Shown here in pieces: positions 1 to 6,499 of a stretch of DNA of 25,001 nt. Both the position numbers and the translations under genes were made by a program. The notes below the pieces were generated by a model, which saw only the letters and a list, made by a program, of their open reading frames with translations, made no database searches and was not told where the DNA came from. Positions within the stretch are counted from its first letter, which is position 1, and each line of letters begins with the position of its first letter. The stretch comes from Hyphomonas sp. UBA5111 (lineage in GTDB: Bacteria > Pseudomonadota > Alphaproteobacteria > Caulobacterales > Hyphomonadaceae), in NCBI GenBank assembly GCA_002414505.1, contig DHZF01000158.1, positions 18,906-43,906 of the forward strand. The letters are read 5' to 3'.

Positions 1-78
1 CGCACAAGCCGATGCGAGTGCGGCGTGATCATGGACCCGGAGGTCGCGGCGAAACCAGACAATGGTGAGCTCAGTCAT
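1..78 (-). CDS. phr: Deoxyribodipyrimidine photo-lyase, N-terminus only (runs off the left edge)
   Basis: Only the first 26 codons are in the window. They read MTELTIVWFRRDLRVHDHAA followed by LASACA, the start of the photolyase/cryptochrome alpha/beta (antenna chromophore) domain, whose family signature is VWFRRDLR.HDN.AL. Photolyases use light and FADH to split UV-induced pyrimidine dimers in DNA. The ATG at 78 lies about 7 nt after a good -10 hexamer, so the mRNA is probably leaderless, and no Shine-Dalgarno sequence fits before it. A LexA box ends 2 bp upstream, so SOS control is likely. Seen: the N-terminal signature. Inferred: photolyase rather than cryptochrome, because the FAD-binding domain is outside the window. 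Confidence 0.88.
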   Translation of the reverse strand, partial: MTELTIVWFRRDLRVHDHAALASACA

Positions 79-79
79 A

Positions 80-94
80 GAACAAATATAGAAC
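80..94 (-). promoter_or_regulatory. LexA (SOS) box of the photolyase gene
   Basis: The 15-mer GAACAAATATAGAAC is a perfect match to the alphaproteobacterial LexA operator GAAC-N7-GAAC (GTTC-N7-GTTC on the other strand), with the AT-rich centre typical of real sites. It overlaps the -10 of the minus-strand promoter and ends 2 bp before the photolyase ATG, so bound LexA would block RNA polymerase. It could also affect the divergent glycosyltransferase gene. The sequence match is direct; binding is inferred. Confidence 0.82.
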
Positions 95-113
95 ATTCTG
101 ACAAAGAGTCCAA
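85..113 (-). promoter_or_regulatory. Sigma-70-type promoter for photolyase
   Basis: On the minus strand TTGGAC (108-113) is followed after exactly 17 nt by TATATT (85-90); each hexamer is one base off consensus. The expected transcription start falls at or within a base of the A of the photolyase ATG at 78, predicting a leaderless transcript. The -10 lies inside the LexA box. Confidence 0.62.
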
Positions 114-198
114 ACATTTCTGTCAATTCCCCAGCTCATTGCGAAACCGAAACGAATTCAACTTCTGGTTTCTTGAGCGCCGGAGCCATTGGTTTTCA

Positions 199-1080
199 AT
201 GCCTTCAATGGGCATGGATGGGGCGAATGCGCGGGCGAGATTCCCGCAACACCTTTTTGACAACCTCGCAGAACCGCCGCCAGATCGCAGTCTGGCGGAG
301 AGGGCAGCGGAGGCGTTCCCTTCGCGATTCCTCGGCATGTCGGCCAAGACTGGCCTTCACGAGGCGCAGACGCGGTTCATTGGGCAGCTGACGGCGATTC
401 TGGGTATTGGAGGATTGATCGCACCGGGGGCGATACTGGCGTGTCTCGGCGGGCTGAGCCTCGTCCTGTTTACGGCCATCATAGCGTACCGCCTTGCGCT
501 CGCGCTGTTCGGCTCCAGCCGCGCCTTTCTCCTGACCGACCCGGCGTCCCTCTCATTGCTGCTGCCAAAGTATACGATCCTGATCGCGCTGAAGGATGAG
601 GCGGCCTGTATGCCCCAGCTTTCCGACAGCCTGATGTCGTTGGAATATCCTCGCCACTTGCTGGATGTGAAACTGTTGCTGGAGACTGGAGACGCGGCCA
701 CAAAGGATGCGATCCATGCCCAGATATGGCCGGAAGGGACAGAAGTGCTCGTGCTGCCCCCCGGCAGACCGCAGACCAAGCCACGCGCCCTGAATTATGG
801 TCTGGCGCGAGCAAAGGGTGCATTCGTCACTGTCTACGACGCAGAAGACCGGCCCAATCCCGGCCAATTGATGGAGGCGGCACGCCGTTTCGCCTGGGAT
901 CCGGATCTGGCCTGTGTCCAGGCACCCCTGGCAGGCAGTGTCCGTTTTGGGAGCTGGTTGTCGCGGCATTGGGCGCTGGAGTATGCCATTCAGTTCAACC
1001 GGCTGATGCCAGCCCTTGCCCGGCTGGGCATGCCCATTCCGCTCGGCGGTACGAGCAATCATTTCCGCGGACTTATGTAG
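199..1080 (+). pseudogene. Family 2 glycosyltransferase, N-terminal fragment, cut by the insertion sequence
   Basis: This is the left part of a processive-type (cellulose-synthase-like) GT2 membrane glycosyltransferase. Two N-terminal TM helices (roughly nt 390-510) precede a GT-A domain with the nucleotide-binding stretch ILIALKDE and the DxD-like VYDAED (D214 and D217 from a start at 199). Host sequence ends at 1067; the reading frame then continues R-G-L-M and stops at TAG inside the left inverted repeat of the element. The frame is open back to base 25, but that part overlaps the photolyase promoter and 5' end and is not protein-like, so the start is ATG 199, 208 or 214. The ED and QxxRW motifs lie beyond the insertion, so this fragment should be inactive. 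Its sugar donor and product cannot be told. Confidence 0.85.
1060..1067. repeat. Target-site duplication, left copy
   Basis: CATTTCCG directly abuts the left inverted repeat and is repeated exactly at 4577-4584 directly after the right one. An 8-bp duplication is the length known for the IS1595 family. Confidence 0.95.
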
Positions 1081-1092
1081 CAAGCGCACCAA
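1068..1092 (+). repeat. Left terminal inverted repeat
   Basis: These 25 bases, beginning CGGACTTATGTAGC, are the exact reverse complement of 4552-4576. The TAG at 1078-1080 ends the interrupted glycosyltransferase frame. Confidence 0.95.
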
Positions 1093-1138
1093 GCGCTGCC
1101 GCATTTCGTCCGGCTCCAAATAGGAGACGGAAATGATA

Positions 1139-2188
1139 TTAGAGTTTTTGGCTGCCTGCGCGCTTCAAGTAGCGCTCCAACTTGTGCCCCCCCCACTCAC
1201 TTTGCATGTCGCTTCTCCGCAATTTGAAGTCTTCTTTGAGGGGGACATCGAAACCGTTAGCTCCAGTCCAGAACTGGATAGATTCATCATCCAAAACGTT
1301 GCCGAACACGTCCAATCCGCTCAAGAACACAACAACGATGACGCATTTTCCAGAAAGCGGGGATCCTACGTCCAATATTTTTTCGACTTTTTCGTAATCT
1401 CTAAACTTCGCAAGGATGGAAGTTGGTTCAGCCCCACCTGCCGCGACATCTTCGATGCCGATAGTTTTGGACTCAAAATTAATGCTCTGAATTTCCTCCT
1501 CGCCATTGTTGTCGATGATGAGGCCGACCACAGAAACGCCGGGCAGCCTGGCAGGGGATTGACCTGTATTTTTGACGGTGAACCAAAAGTGGGCAATCCA
1601 CTCTCGTTCCCGATCTTCGGTCTTGAGCTGATAGAGACGACACTCAACATCCCTGCACGTGAGGTAGGCTTTTATCTGTTTTTGTCCGAGCGTTCTGGTT
1701 TCAGAAATTTGTTTCCTCATCAAACGAACATTCCAATAGAGGAAGCCGAGGCCGACGCCGCTTACGAGAACGCCGAACATGCCAACTCCTATGGCAAGCA
1801 GCGTCCATTCGGCCATGTCTTGCTGCGCCCTAAGGTCTGGTATGGCGGTATCGCTGGCGGCATCGGCTGGGGGTGTTTTCTGAACGCACTCTATCGCGCC
1901 AAACGAAACAAGCCGGCACCTGACGGATACGTCTTGGTGAGCTTGGTCCTCGGCGTGTTCGGATATGCGTTGGCGTTCCTCGATGTGGCTTTCTCGATAA
2001 TCTAAATATTTTGTGGCTGTGTAACCGATCACGTTACCGATCGTTTGCGTGGCAAACACAGTCAGCAAAATATACCAAGCCGTATTTCGCCAGTCGCGAA
2101 GCGGGATGCTTGCGAGGCTCGACCAAATACTATTCCATTTGGAAGTTACCTTATTGCCAACTGTTCTGAACCAATTGCCGTCAGACAT
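1139..2188 (-). CDS. Two-TM membrane protein of unknown function (IS cargo)
   Basis: The 349-aa product is not assigned to a named family. Visible parts are a cytosolic-looking N-terminus, TM1 at about residues 36-57, a polar stretch, TM2 at about 129-151 after DLRAQQDMAEW, and a C-terminal domain of about 200 residues containing FTVKNTGQSPA, a segment that recurs in many uncharacterised two-TM proteins. ATG 2188 lies inside the upstream DUF6471 gene (43-bp overlap), so the two are probably translationally coupled. A 290-codon frame on the plus strand over the same DNA lacks protein-like character; the TM segments and the recognisable motif favour the minus strand. A signalling or defence-type role is possible but nothing in the sequence proves it. 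Confidence 0.72.
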   Translation of the reverse strand: MSDGNWFRTVGNKVTSKWNSIWSSLASIPLRDWRNTAWYILLTVFATQTIGNVIGYTATKYLDYRESHIEERQRISEHAEDQAHQDVSVRCRLVSFGAIECVQKTPPADAASDTAIPDLRAQQDMAEWTLLAIGVGMFGVLVSGVGLGFLYWNVRLMRKQISETRTLGQKQIKAYLTCRDVECRLYQLKTEDREREWIAHFWFTVKNTGQSPARLPGVSVVGLIIDNNGEEEIQSINFESKTIGIEDVAAGGAEPTSILAKFRDYEKVEKILDVGSPLSGKCVIVVVFLSGLDVFGNVLDDESIQFWTGANGFDVPLKEDFKLRRSDMQSEWGGHKLERYLKRAGSQKL

Positions 2189-2370
2189 TGCAGCAAGAAA
2201 GCCGCAGTGAACTTCCCTCTGCTGAGCTTGTTGCGGATGTTCGCTTCTTTCTCCTCAACACCAATAGCCTCCAGTTTTTCAACTAGCTGACTATACGTGA
2301 TTCCCTTGAATTTAAGTTGGGCTTTTAGAAGGTTTGCGGCCTTCTCTTCCCATTCGTTTTTGTCTGCCAT
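2146..2370 (-). CDS. DUF6471 family small protein (IS cargo)
   Basis: The 74-aa protein has the DUF6471 pattern: WEEKAANLLKAQLKFKGITY, then SQLVEKLEAIG, then IRNKLSRGKFTAAFLLQCLTAIG. It looks like a small helix-turn-helix-like, probably DNA-binding fold (Y-x-QLVEKL...NIRNKLSRGKF), similar in style to phage repressors. A clear AGGAG (2377-2381) lies 6 bp before ATG 2370. It is divergent from the transposase across a 102-bp region holding four GTATCG/CGATAC hexamers, one of them between its own ribosome site and start. A role as regulator of the element is therefore plausible but inferred. I recall this family as frequent beside ISXO2-like transposases. Confidence 0.8.
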   Translation of the reverse strand: MADKNEWEEKAANLLKAQLKFKGITYSQLVEKLEAIGVEEKEANIRNKLSRGKFTAAFLLQCLTAIGSEQLAIR

Positions 2371-2472
2371 GTATCGCTCCTGATATGAAATGCATCATAA
2401 ACGATACTTTTGCCCTTGTCTACGATACCAATATGCACTATATACGATGCATAGGTATCGAAAACGAGACAA
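2371..2472. promoter_or_regulatory. Divergent promoter/operator region of the element with repeated GTATCG hexamers
   Basis: This AT-rich gap separates the DUF6471 and transposase starts. It contains GTATCG at 2371-2376 and 2455-2460 and its complement CGATAC at 2402-2407 and 2423-2428, plus an inverted ATGCATC (2390-2396) / GATGCAT (2446-2452). The extended pair CGATACC (2423-2429) / GGTATCG (2454-2460) is a 7-bp inverted repeat. Such clustering looks like operator sites shared by both directions. No convincing -35/-10 pair could be fixed. Confidence 0.5.
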
Positions 2473-3429
2473 ATGGCACAACACTTCCTCCTCTCAGCAG
2501 CAGCGCGCACCCTGTCGCTTCGCCAAATCTATAAGGCGGGCGAAGATGCAGCGTATGAGACGTTCTGCGCTCTCCGCTGGCCGGAGACGGGTGGCGTAGC
2601 TGTGTGCCCTGACTGTGGTTGCTACGAGTCCTACAAGATCACGACGCGCCGTAAGTATAAGTGCAAGGCTTGCTATCGCCAGTATTCGGTTACGTCCGGC
2701 ACGATCTTCGCCAGCCGTAAGCTTTCCTTCTCTGACATTCTCGCCGCTATCTGCCTGTTCGTGAATGGCTCCAAAGGCCGCTCAGCCGTCCAGCTGAGCC
2801 GTGAGCTTGGCGTCCAGTACAAGACGGCTTGGGTCATGGCGCACAAGCTGCGTGAATCCATGCAAGACGAAGTTGAAGGCGCTACGGTTCAAGGTGAAGT
2901 CGAGATTGATGGCGCTTACTTCGGAGGCCACATCCGCCCGAAGAACCTACGCAAGGATCGCGTTGACCGTCGCCGCAAGCGCTACCAGACCGGCACCCGC
3001 CGTGTTGTGGTTGTCGCCCGCGCTCGCAAGGGCCGCACCCTCACCTTCGTGACCCGCACCGAAGCCGATGGCGTTGATCTGGTTGCACGCACGGTAAAGC
3101 CAGGATCGACCATCTACGCGGATGAGGCGAACCATTGGGACCACCTGTCACGCGGCTATGCAATGGGCCGGATCAATCACGAGGAAGCCTATAGCGACCT
3201 GTGTGGCACCCATACGAACAATGCCGAGAGCTTCTTCTCCCGCCTGCGCCGCATGGTGCGCGGTCAGCATCACTTCGTTTCTCCGAAGTACCTGCATCAG
3301 TACGCCGTTCACGCCGCTTGGCTCGAAGACCATCGCCGGGAAAGCAATGGCGACCTGACCATGCGGGTTTTGGGAAATGCGATGGCCGCGCCCGTCAGCC
3401 GGGAGTTTGCCGGGTATTGGCAGCGCTGA
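2473..3429 (+). CDS. IS1595-family (ISXO2-like) transposase
   Basis: The 318-aa protein has an N-terminal zinc ribbon with C45-x2-C48 and C64-x2-C67 (CPDC...CKAC) that binds the element ends. A helix-turn-helix-like stretch follows (residues 104-125, SAVQLSRELGVQYKTAW), then a catalytic domain with EIDGAYFGG (D146), IYADEANHW (D217) and THTNNAESFFSRLRR (E252 region), the arrangement of the DDE_Tnp_IS1595 domain. It is full length and has no frameshift or internal stop, so the element may be autonomous. The start is ATG 2473; a longer start would enter the operator region. The ribosome site before it is weak, fitting the low expression usual for transposases. Confidence 0.95.
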   Translation: MAQHFLLSAAARTLSLRQIYKAGEDAAYETFCALRWPETGGVAVCPDCGCYESYKITTRRKYKCKACYRQYSVTSGTIFASRKLSFSDILAAICLFVNGSKGRSAVQLSRELGVQYKTAWVMAHKLRESMQDEVEGATVQGEVEIDGAYFGGHIRPKNLRKDRVDRRRKRYQTGTRRVVVVARARKGRTLTFVTRTEADGVDLVARTVKPGSTIYADEANHWDHLSRGYAMGRINHEEAYSDLCGTHTNNAESFFSRLRRMVRGQHHFVSPKYLHQYAVHAAWLEDHRRESNGDLTMRVLGNAMAAPVSREFAGYWQR

Positions 3430-3447
3430 GAGCCTGTGAATGGCCGC

Positions 3448-3462
3448 GAACGGCTCGTGAAC
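3448..3462. promoter_or_regulatory. LexA-box-like sequence inside the element
   Basis: GAACGGCTCGTGAAC fits GAAC-N7-GAAC exactly, as does the photolyase box, and lies in the 222-bp gap between the transposase and the DUF3892-like gene. Its spacer is GC-rich, unlike most functional LexA sites, and about half a match per 25 kb is expected by chance. It is a weak candidate for SOS control of the cargo gene 190 bp downstream. Confidence 0.3.
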
Positions 3463-3505
3463 ATAAGACTCCAAATTAACCACAAAATGTGGCCTAATAT
3501 CAAAT

Positions 3506-3540
3506 GAGCCCGCAACCGAAACCGATTCGGTTGCAGGCTC
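3506..3540. repeat. Strong hairpin downstream of the transposase gene
   Basis: GAGCC-C-GCAACCGAA (3506-3520) can pair with TTCGGTTGC-A-GGCTC (3526-3540): 14 pairs, one C-A mismatch, 5-nt loop. No T-run follows on either side, so it is not a standard rho-independent terminator. It may block read-through or act as a processing or regulatory structure between the transposase and the cargo. A smaller palindrome, CCACAAAATGTGG, lies at 3480-3492. Confidence 0.6.
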
Positions 3541-3651
3541 GACCTTGAATGAAACCTCTTGGAGAGGAGTGCAGCGCGTTGCCTGATCAGAATCCCCTGA
3601 AACGCGCGCGCCGTCAATCCCTCCAAGGCCATGCCATGGAGGAAAATAGGC

Positions 3652-4032
3652 ATGCTGTCTCTACATATCACGCACGTAAAGCGCGACGGGCCAGACCCGG
3701 GACGCGTCATGGACTTCTACTGCGGTCCCGGGTGGGCAATGGAAGCTGAGCTGGCTTTCCAGCACTATCGGAGCGGGCAGAAGTTCCACACCTATGAGGG
3801 CGGTAAACGAGCTGACGTAACGCTTGGGAAGTCTATAACAGGGCGCCCTTACTTTCGGACCGTTTCCGACAGTAGCGTTGCAAACAACCTCAGCGCTCTC
3901 CCTCCGCCCGCGTTAAGTCCACTTGCGCGGGCAATCCTTGCGAGCTCTCGGAAGTCACAAGCGCCGACTATCTTGGGAGCAACCAATGCGCTCAGTCCTC
4001 CTCCCAAACGGACGCGGACTCTTCTTGGCTAA
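3652..4032 (+). CDS. DUF3892-like small protein (IS cargo)
   Basis: The 126-aa product begins MLSLHITHVKRDGPDPGRVM and has the hallmarks I associate with DUF3892: an ITHV-R start, GxGW in the middle, a second strand pair with the G-x-FHTYE region, then PYFRTVSD (residues 66-73) and NNLSALP (78-84). ATG 3652 is preferred over the in-frame ATG 3631 because GGAGG (3638-3642) sits 9 nt before it and the family begins near this residue. The C-terminal 40 residues (Pro/Ser/Arg-rich) lie outside the domain. The last 41 bp overlap the end of the opposing minus-strand gene. Function of the family is unknown. Confidence 0.68.
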   Translation: MLSLHITHVKRDGPDPGRVMDFYCGPGWAMEAELAFQHYRSGQKFHTYEGGKRADVTLGKSITGRPYFRTVSDSSVANNLSALPPPALSPLARAILASSRKSQAPTILGATNALSPPPKRTRTLLG

Positions 4033-4507
4033 GGCTCCATACCAAGGCCTTTCCTGAATGCTGCCGGGCGCGTACATGCCCGGCAGCTCTTTCTTTTCTG
4101 AGGCACTTCGATATTCGCCGCGTCATATCCGACAGATACTTCCTATCGTTCGGATCATCGCCGCGTAGTTCCACGATATTCCTTGCTATCTCTCGGCTCG
4201 TGAGAGGGCCGTCAGCGTGTCTCAGCTCGTGCAGGCAGGCGCGGAGTAGCTCACCCTGTCCAAAGAGCCTGACAACCTTCTGACGCGGCATGATGCTATC
4301 CAGATCCCCGGTATAGCCCAGCGTCCCTAGAACGCGGTCCAGTGCGGCCACGTCGTTCTTTATCTCGGCTGTGCGGTCCCTCAGTCTCTCGGCTTCATTG
4401 AACAACTCGGCCCGCTTGGTCAGCAGGCCGTTGATGGTGTGCTCGAAGGCTTCAGTTTTGGAGGGCTTTAAGGTGCCCCACTTCGTCAGGGGAGTTGGAT
4501 GTGTCAT
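3992..4507 (-). CDS. Coiled-coil plus winged-helix-like protein of unknown function (IS cargo)
   Basis: The 171-aa product has a likely coiled coil at residues 17-62 (repeated KRAELFNEAERLRDRTAEIK pattern). A C-terminal region at about 77-160 looks like a winged helix: LLRACLHELRHADGPLTSRE, then IARNIVELRG, then ISKCLRKERAAGHVRARQHS before the VWSL strand. That suggests a DNA-binding or regulatory protein. The frame is open far beyond ATG 4507 through the inverted repeat into the glycosyltransferase, but that extension is host DNA read backwards. No clear Shine-Dalgarno sequence was found. It overlaps the DUF3892-like gene tail to tail. I do not recognise a named family. Confidence 0.65.
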   Translation of the reverse strand: MTHPTPLTKWGTLKPSKTEAFEHTINGLLTKRAELFNEAERLRDRTAEIKNDVAALDRVLGTLGYTGDLDSIMPRQKVVRLFGQGELLRACLHELRHADGPLTSREIARNIVELRGDDPNDRKYLSDMTRRISKCLRKERAAGHVRARQHSGKALVWSLSQEESASVWEED

Positions 4508-4551
4508 GGACACAGAGTCCCAAATCAGGCAGATTCTGGGAAGGCGCGAAG

Positions 4552-4576
4552 TTGGTGCGCTTGCTACATAAGTCCG
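4552..4576 (-). repeat. Right terminal inverted repeat
   Basis: These 25 bases, ending CTACATAAGTCCG, are the exact reverse complement of 1068-1092. Symmetry stops inside the element at 4551. Confidence 0.95.
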
Positions 4577-4584
4577 CATTTCCG
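4577..4584. repeat. Target-site duplication, right copy
   Basis: CATTTCCG, identical to 1060-1067. Joining base 1067 to base 4585 restores the glycosyltransferase frame. Confidence 0.95.
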
Positions 4585-5185
4585 GCGTACAGCCTTGCTG
4601 GCTACGGGCGGATGGGACGCATGGAACGTCACGGAAGACGCAGACCTCGGCCTGCGGTTCGCGCGTCTGGGAAAAAAGATCGGGGTCATCGCGCCATCGA
4701 CAGTTGAGCTGCCGCCCCAGCGCCTGGGGGTGTGGATCGGTCAGAGGTCCCGATGGCTGAAAGGTTTCGTCCAGACATGGCTTGTGCTGATGCGCGAGCC
4801 GGTGACCGCCGCCCGGGAAATGGGCGTGCTGAGATTTGTGTCCATGCAATTGACACTCGGCGCCTCCATCCTCTCGGCGCTCCTGCATTTGCCATGGCTT
4901 GTCTGGTGCGCGTTCTGCCTCGTGTCTCCGGATGCCCGGGTCAGCCTGGTCAGCTGGACGATGCTGCTCGTTTCCTACGCGGTCGGCGCTGTGACGGCTT
5001 TGACGGTACCTTCGAGTACTTTTGCGGTGCGGATGAGGGATCTCGTGACATTTCCGTTCTATTGGCCCCTTCAATTCATTGCCATGATGCGAGCGCTCTA
5101 CAGTCTCGCCAAGCGGCCGCATTACTGGGTGAAGACCCCGCGGGAAATGCTGCCAACTCCCGCTGACGGCCAAGCCGGGAACTGA
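4585..5185 (+). pseudogene. Family 2 glycosyltransferase, C-terminal fragment
   Basis: This is the right part of the interrupted gene. Read on from codon 289 of the left part it gives HFRRTALLATGGWDAWNVTEDADLGLRF, the family's TED motif (E307-D308 in the restored protein) and acceptor region. QRSRW (Q343, the QxxRW motif of processive GT2 enzymes) follows, then C-terminal TM segments at roughly nt 4825-4920, 4955-5010 and 5045-5110. The stop is TGA 5183-5185. The restored coding length from 199 is 1,470 nt (489 aa), with no other lesion. The fragment has no start of its own with a good ribosome site, and the catalytic DxD is on the other side of the element. Confidence 0.87.
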
Positions 5186-5207
5186 GGGCCTCCAGGGTTT
5201 CTAACGC

Positions 5208-5256
5208 AAGGTCAGTGCTTGGCGGTGCCTCCTGATAGGCATAAGGTCAGGGCTTG
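5208..5256 (+). repeat. Direct repeat before the acyl-CoA dehydrogenase operon
   Basis: AAGGTCAGTGCTTG (5208-5221) and AAGGTCAGGGCTTG (5243-5256) differ at one of 14 positions and start 35 bp apart, 27-75 bp before the ATG at 5283. Between them lies an imperfect TGCCT...AGGCA palindrome. The position suggests a two-site operator for a regulator of the downstream fatty-acid or CoA-ester operon; the regulator is unknown. Confidence 0.5.
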
Positions 5257-5282
5257 TTCCGTTGCCCCTTCAGGAGTCCGAT

Positions 5283-6497
5283 ATGGCGTATGATGAATCT
5301 GTCGACCTAGAACAGTTCCGCGCGCAAACGCGCGAATGGCTGGAAGAGAATTGTCCGCCGTCGATGCGCACGCCGATGAAGGATGACGAGATCGTCTGGG
5401 GCGGCAAGCGCGAAAAGTTCAAGAACCCGGAAGCCAAACTCTGGCTGGAGCGCATGGGGGAGAAGGGGTGGACCTCTCCGGAATGGCCGGCGAAGTATGG
5501 CGGCGGTGGCCTGAGCCGCGCACAGAACCGCGTGCTGCAGGAAGAGTTGCGCCGCATCAAGGCGCGCCCGGCGCTGTTCTCTTTCGGCCTCTGGATGTTT
5601 GGCCCGGCCTTGCTTGAGTTCGGCAATGAGGAACAGAAGCTGCGCTTCATCCCCGATATTGTGAAGGGCAAGACACGCTGGTGTCAGGGCTATTCCGAAC
5701 CAGGCGCAGGATCCGATCTCGCAGACCTGCAGACGCGCTGTGAAGACAAGGGCGACCATTACCTGATCAATGGCCAGAAGGTGTGGACGTCCTACGCTGA
5801 CAAGGCCGACTGGATCTTCTGTCTCGTGCGCACGGACACGAGTGTGAAGCATGAGGGCATCAGCTTCATCCTGTTCGATATGGAAAGCCCGGGCGTTGAA
5901 GCGCGGCCGATCCTGTTGATCTCCGGTGAGAGCCCATTCTGCGAAACCTTCTTCACCGATGTGAAAGTGCCGAAGGACCAATTGGTCGGCGAGGTGAACG
6001 GCGGCTGGCAAATCGCCAAGCGCCTGTTGCAGTTCGAGCGCTCCTCCATCTCCGCCGGCGGCTTTGGCGGCACAGGCGGATCAGGCATCCTCGGACCGGA
6101 AGAGTATGCGAAGATGCATATCGGCACAGACAGCGAAGGCCGACTGATCGATGGCGACCTCCGTGGGCGGATCACTGACCACAAGATGTATGCCAAGGCG
6201 TTCAATCTGACCGTCCAGCGCCAGGCCGAACAGGCCAAAGCAGGCCAGCAGGTCGGGCACACCGCCTCCATCCTGAAATACGGTGCGGCTAAGATGAACC
6301 AGGATCGGCATGAGCTTCTCGTCGAGGCGCTTGGCACTGAAGGCCTTGGCTGGGAAGGGGAGGGTTTCGACCCGTCCGCCAAGAAGGTCACGCGCCAGTG
6401 GCTTCGCTCGAAAGGCAATTCGATTGAGGGCGGCACGAGCGAGATCAATCTGAACGTGATCTCGAAACGTGTGCTCGGGCTCAAAGACCACAAATAA
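5283..6497 (+). CDS. Acyl-CoA dehydrogenase, larger subunit type
   Basis: The 404-aa flavoenzyme belongs to the acyl-CoA dehydrogenase superfamily, which oxidises acyl-CoA to the 2,3-enoyl-CoA and passes electrons to ETF. The N-terminal helical domain covers about 1-130. The FAD-binding strand motif GYSEPGAGSDLADLQT is at 136-151, the middle beta domain runs to about 235, and the C-terminal helical domain ends with SIEGGTSEINLNVISKRVLG (380-399). The start is ATG 5283 with AGGAG 6 nt upstream (5272-5276); an in-frame ATG at 5262 lacks this. A second, unlike dehydrogenase follows in the same operon, as in the heteromeric enzymes of steroid and branched-chain acyl-CoA breakdown. The substrate cannot be read from sequence alone. 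Confidence 0.93.
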   Translation: MAYDESVDLEQFRAQTREWLEENCPPSMRTPMKDDEIVWGGKREKFKNPEAKLWLERMGEKGWTSPEWPAKYGGGGLSRAQNRVLQEELRRIKARPALFSFGLWMFGPALLEFGNEEQKLRFIPDIVKGKTRWCQGYSEPGAGSDLADLQTRCEDKGDHYLINGQKVWTSYADKADWIFCLVRTDTSVKHEGISFILFDMESPGVEARPILLISGESPFCETFFTDVKVPKDQLVGEVNGGWQIAKRLLQFERSSISAGGFGGTGGSGILGPEEYAKMHIGTDSEGRLIDGDLRGRITDHKMYAKAFNLTVQRQAEQAKAGQQVGHTASILKYGAAKMNQDRHELLVEALGTEGLGWEGEGFDPSAKKVTRQWLRSKGNSIEGGTSEINLNVISKRVLGLKDHK

Positions 6498-6499
6498 TC

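Larger units (their letters stand above)
1068..4576. mobile_element. Complete IS1595-family (ISXO2-like) element with four cargo genes, 3,509 bp
   Basis: The element is bounded by perfect 25-bp inverted repeats (1068-1092 and 4552-4576) and flanked by the 8-bp direct repeat CATTTCCG. It encodes one transposase with a zinc ribbon and a DDE-type domain (2473-3429) plus four non-transposase genes: a membrane protein and a DUF6471 protein on the minus strand to the left, and a DUF3892-like gene (plus) and a coiled-coil/winged-helix-like gene (minus) to the right. It sits inside a glycosyltransferase gene. Both ends, both duplications and the transposase are intact, so the insertion looks recent and possibly still mobile. 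Family assignment is by transposase domains and duplication length. That some IS1595 groups carry passenger genes is known; this exact set is not one I recognise as named. Confidence 0.95.

Noticed and set aside
25..198. Longer N-terminus for the glycosyltransferase
   Set aside because: It would overlap the photolyase start, promoter and LexA box, and the residues do not look like a GT2 N-terminus.
1133..2005. 290-codon plus-strand frame in the element
   Set aside because: It mirrors the minus-strand membrane protein, which has TM helices, an NTGQSPA motif and coupling to the DUF6471 gene; the plus frame has no recognisable features.
3549..3749. 66-codon plus-strand frame before the DUF3892-like gene
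   Set aside because: No ribosome site before its ATG, no family resemblance, overlaps the better supported gene in another frame.
4508..5173. Upstream extension of the minus-strand cargo gene
   Set aside because: The extension crosses the inverted repeat and reads the glycosyltransferase backwards; it exists only because no stop falls there.
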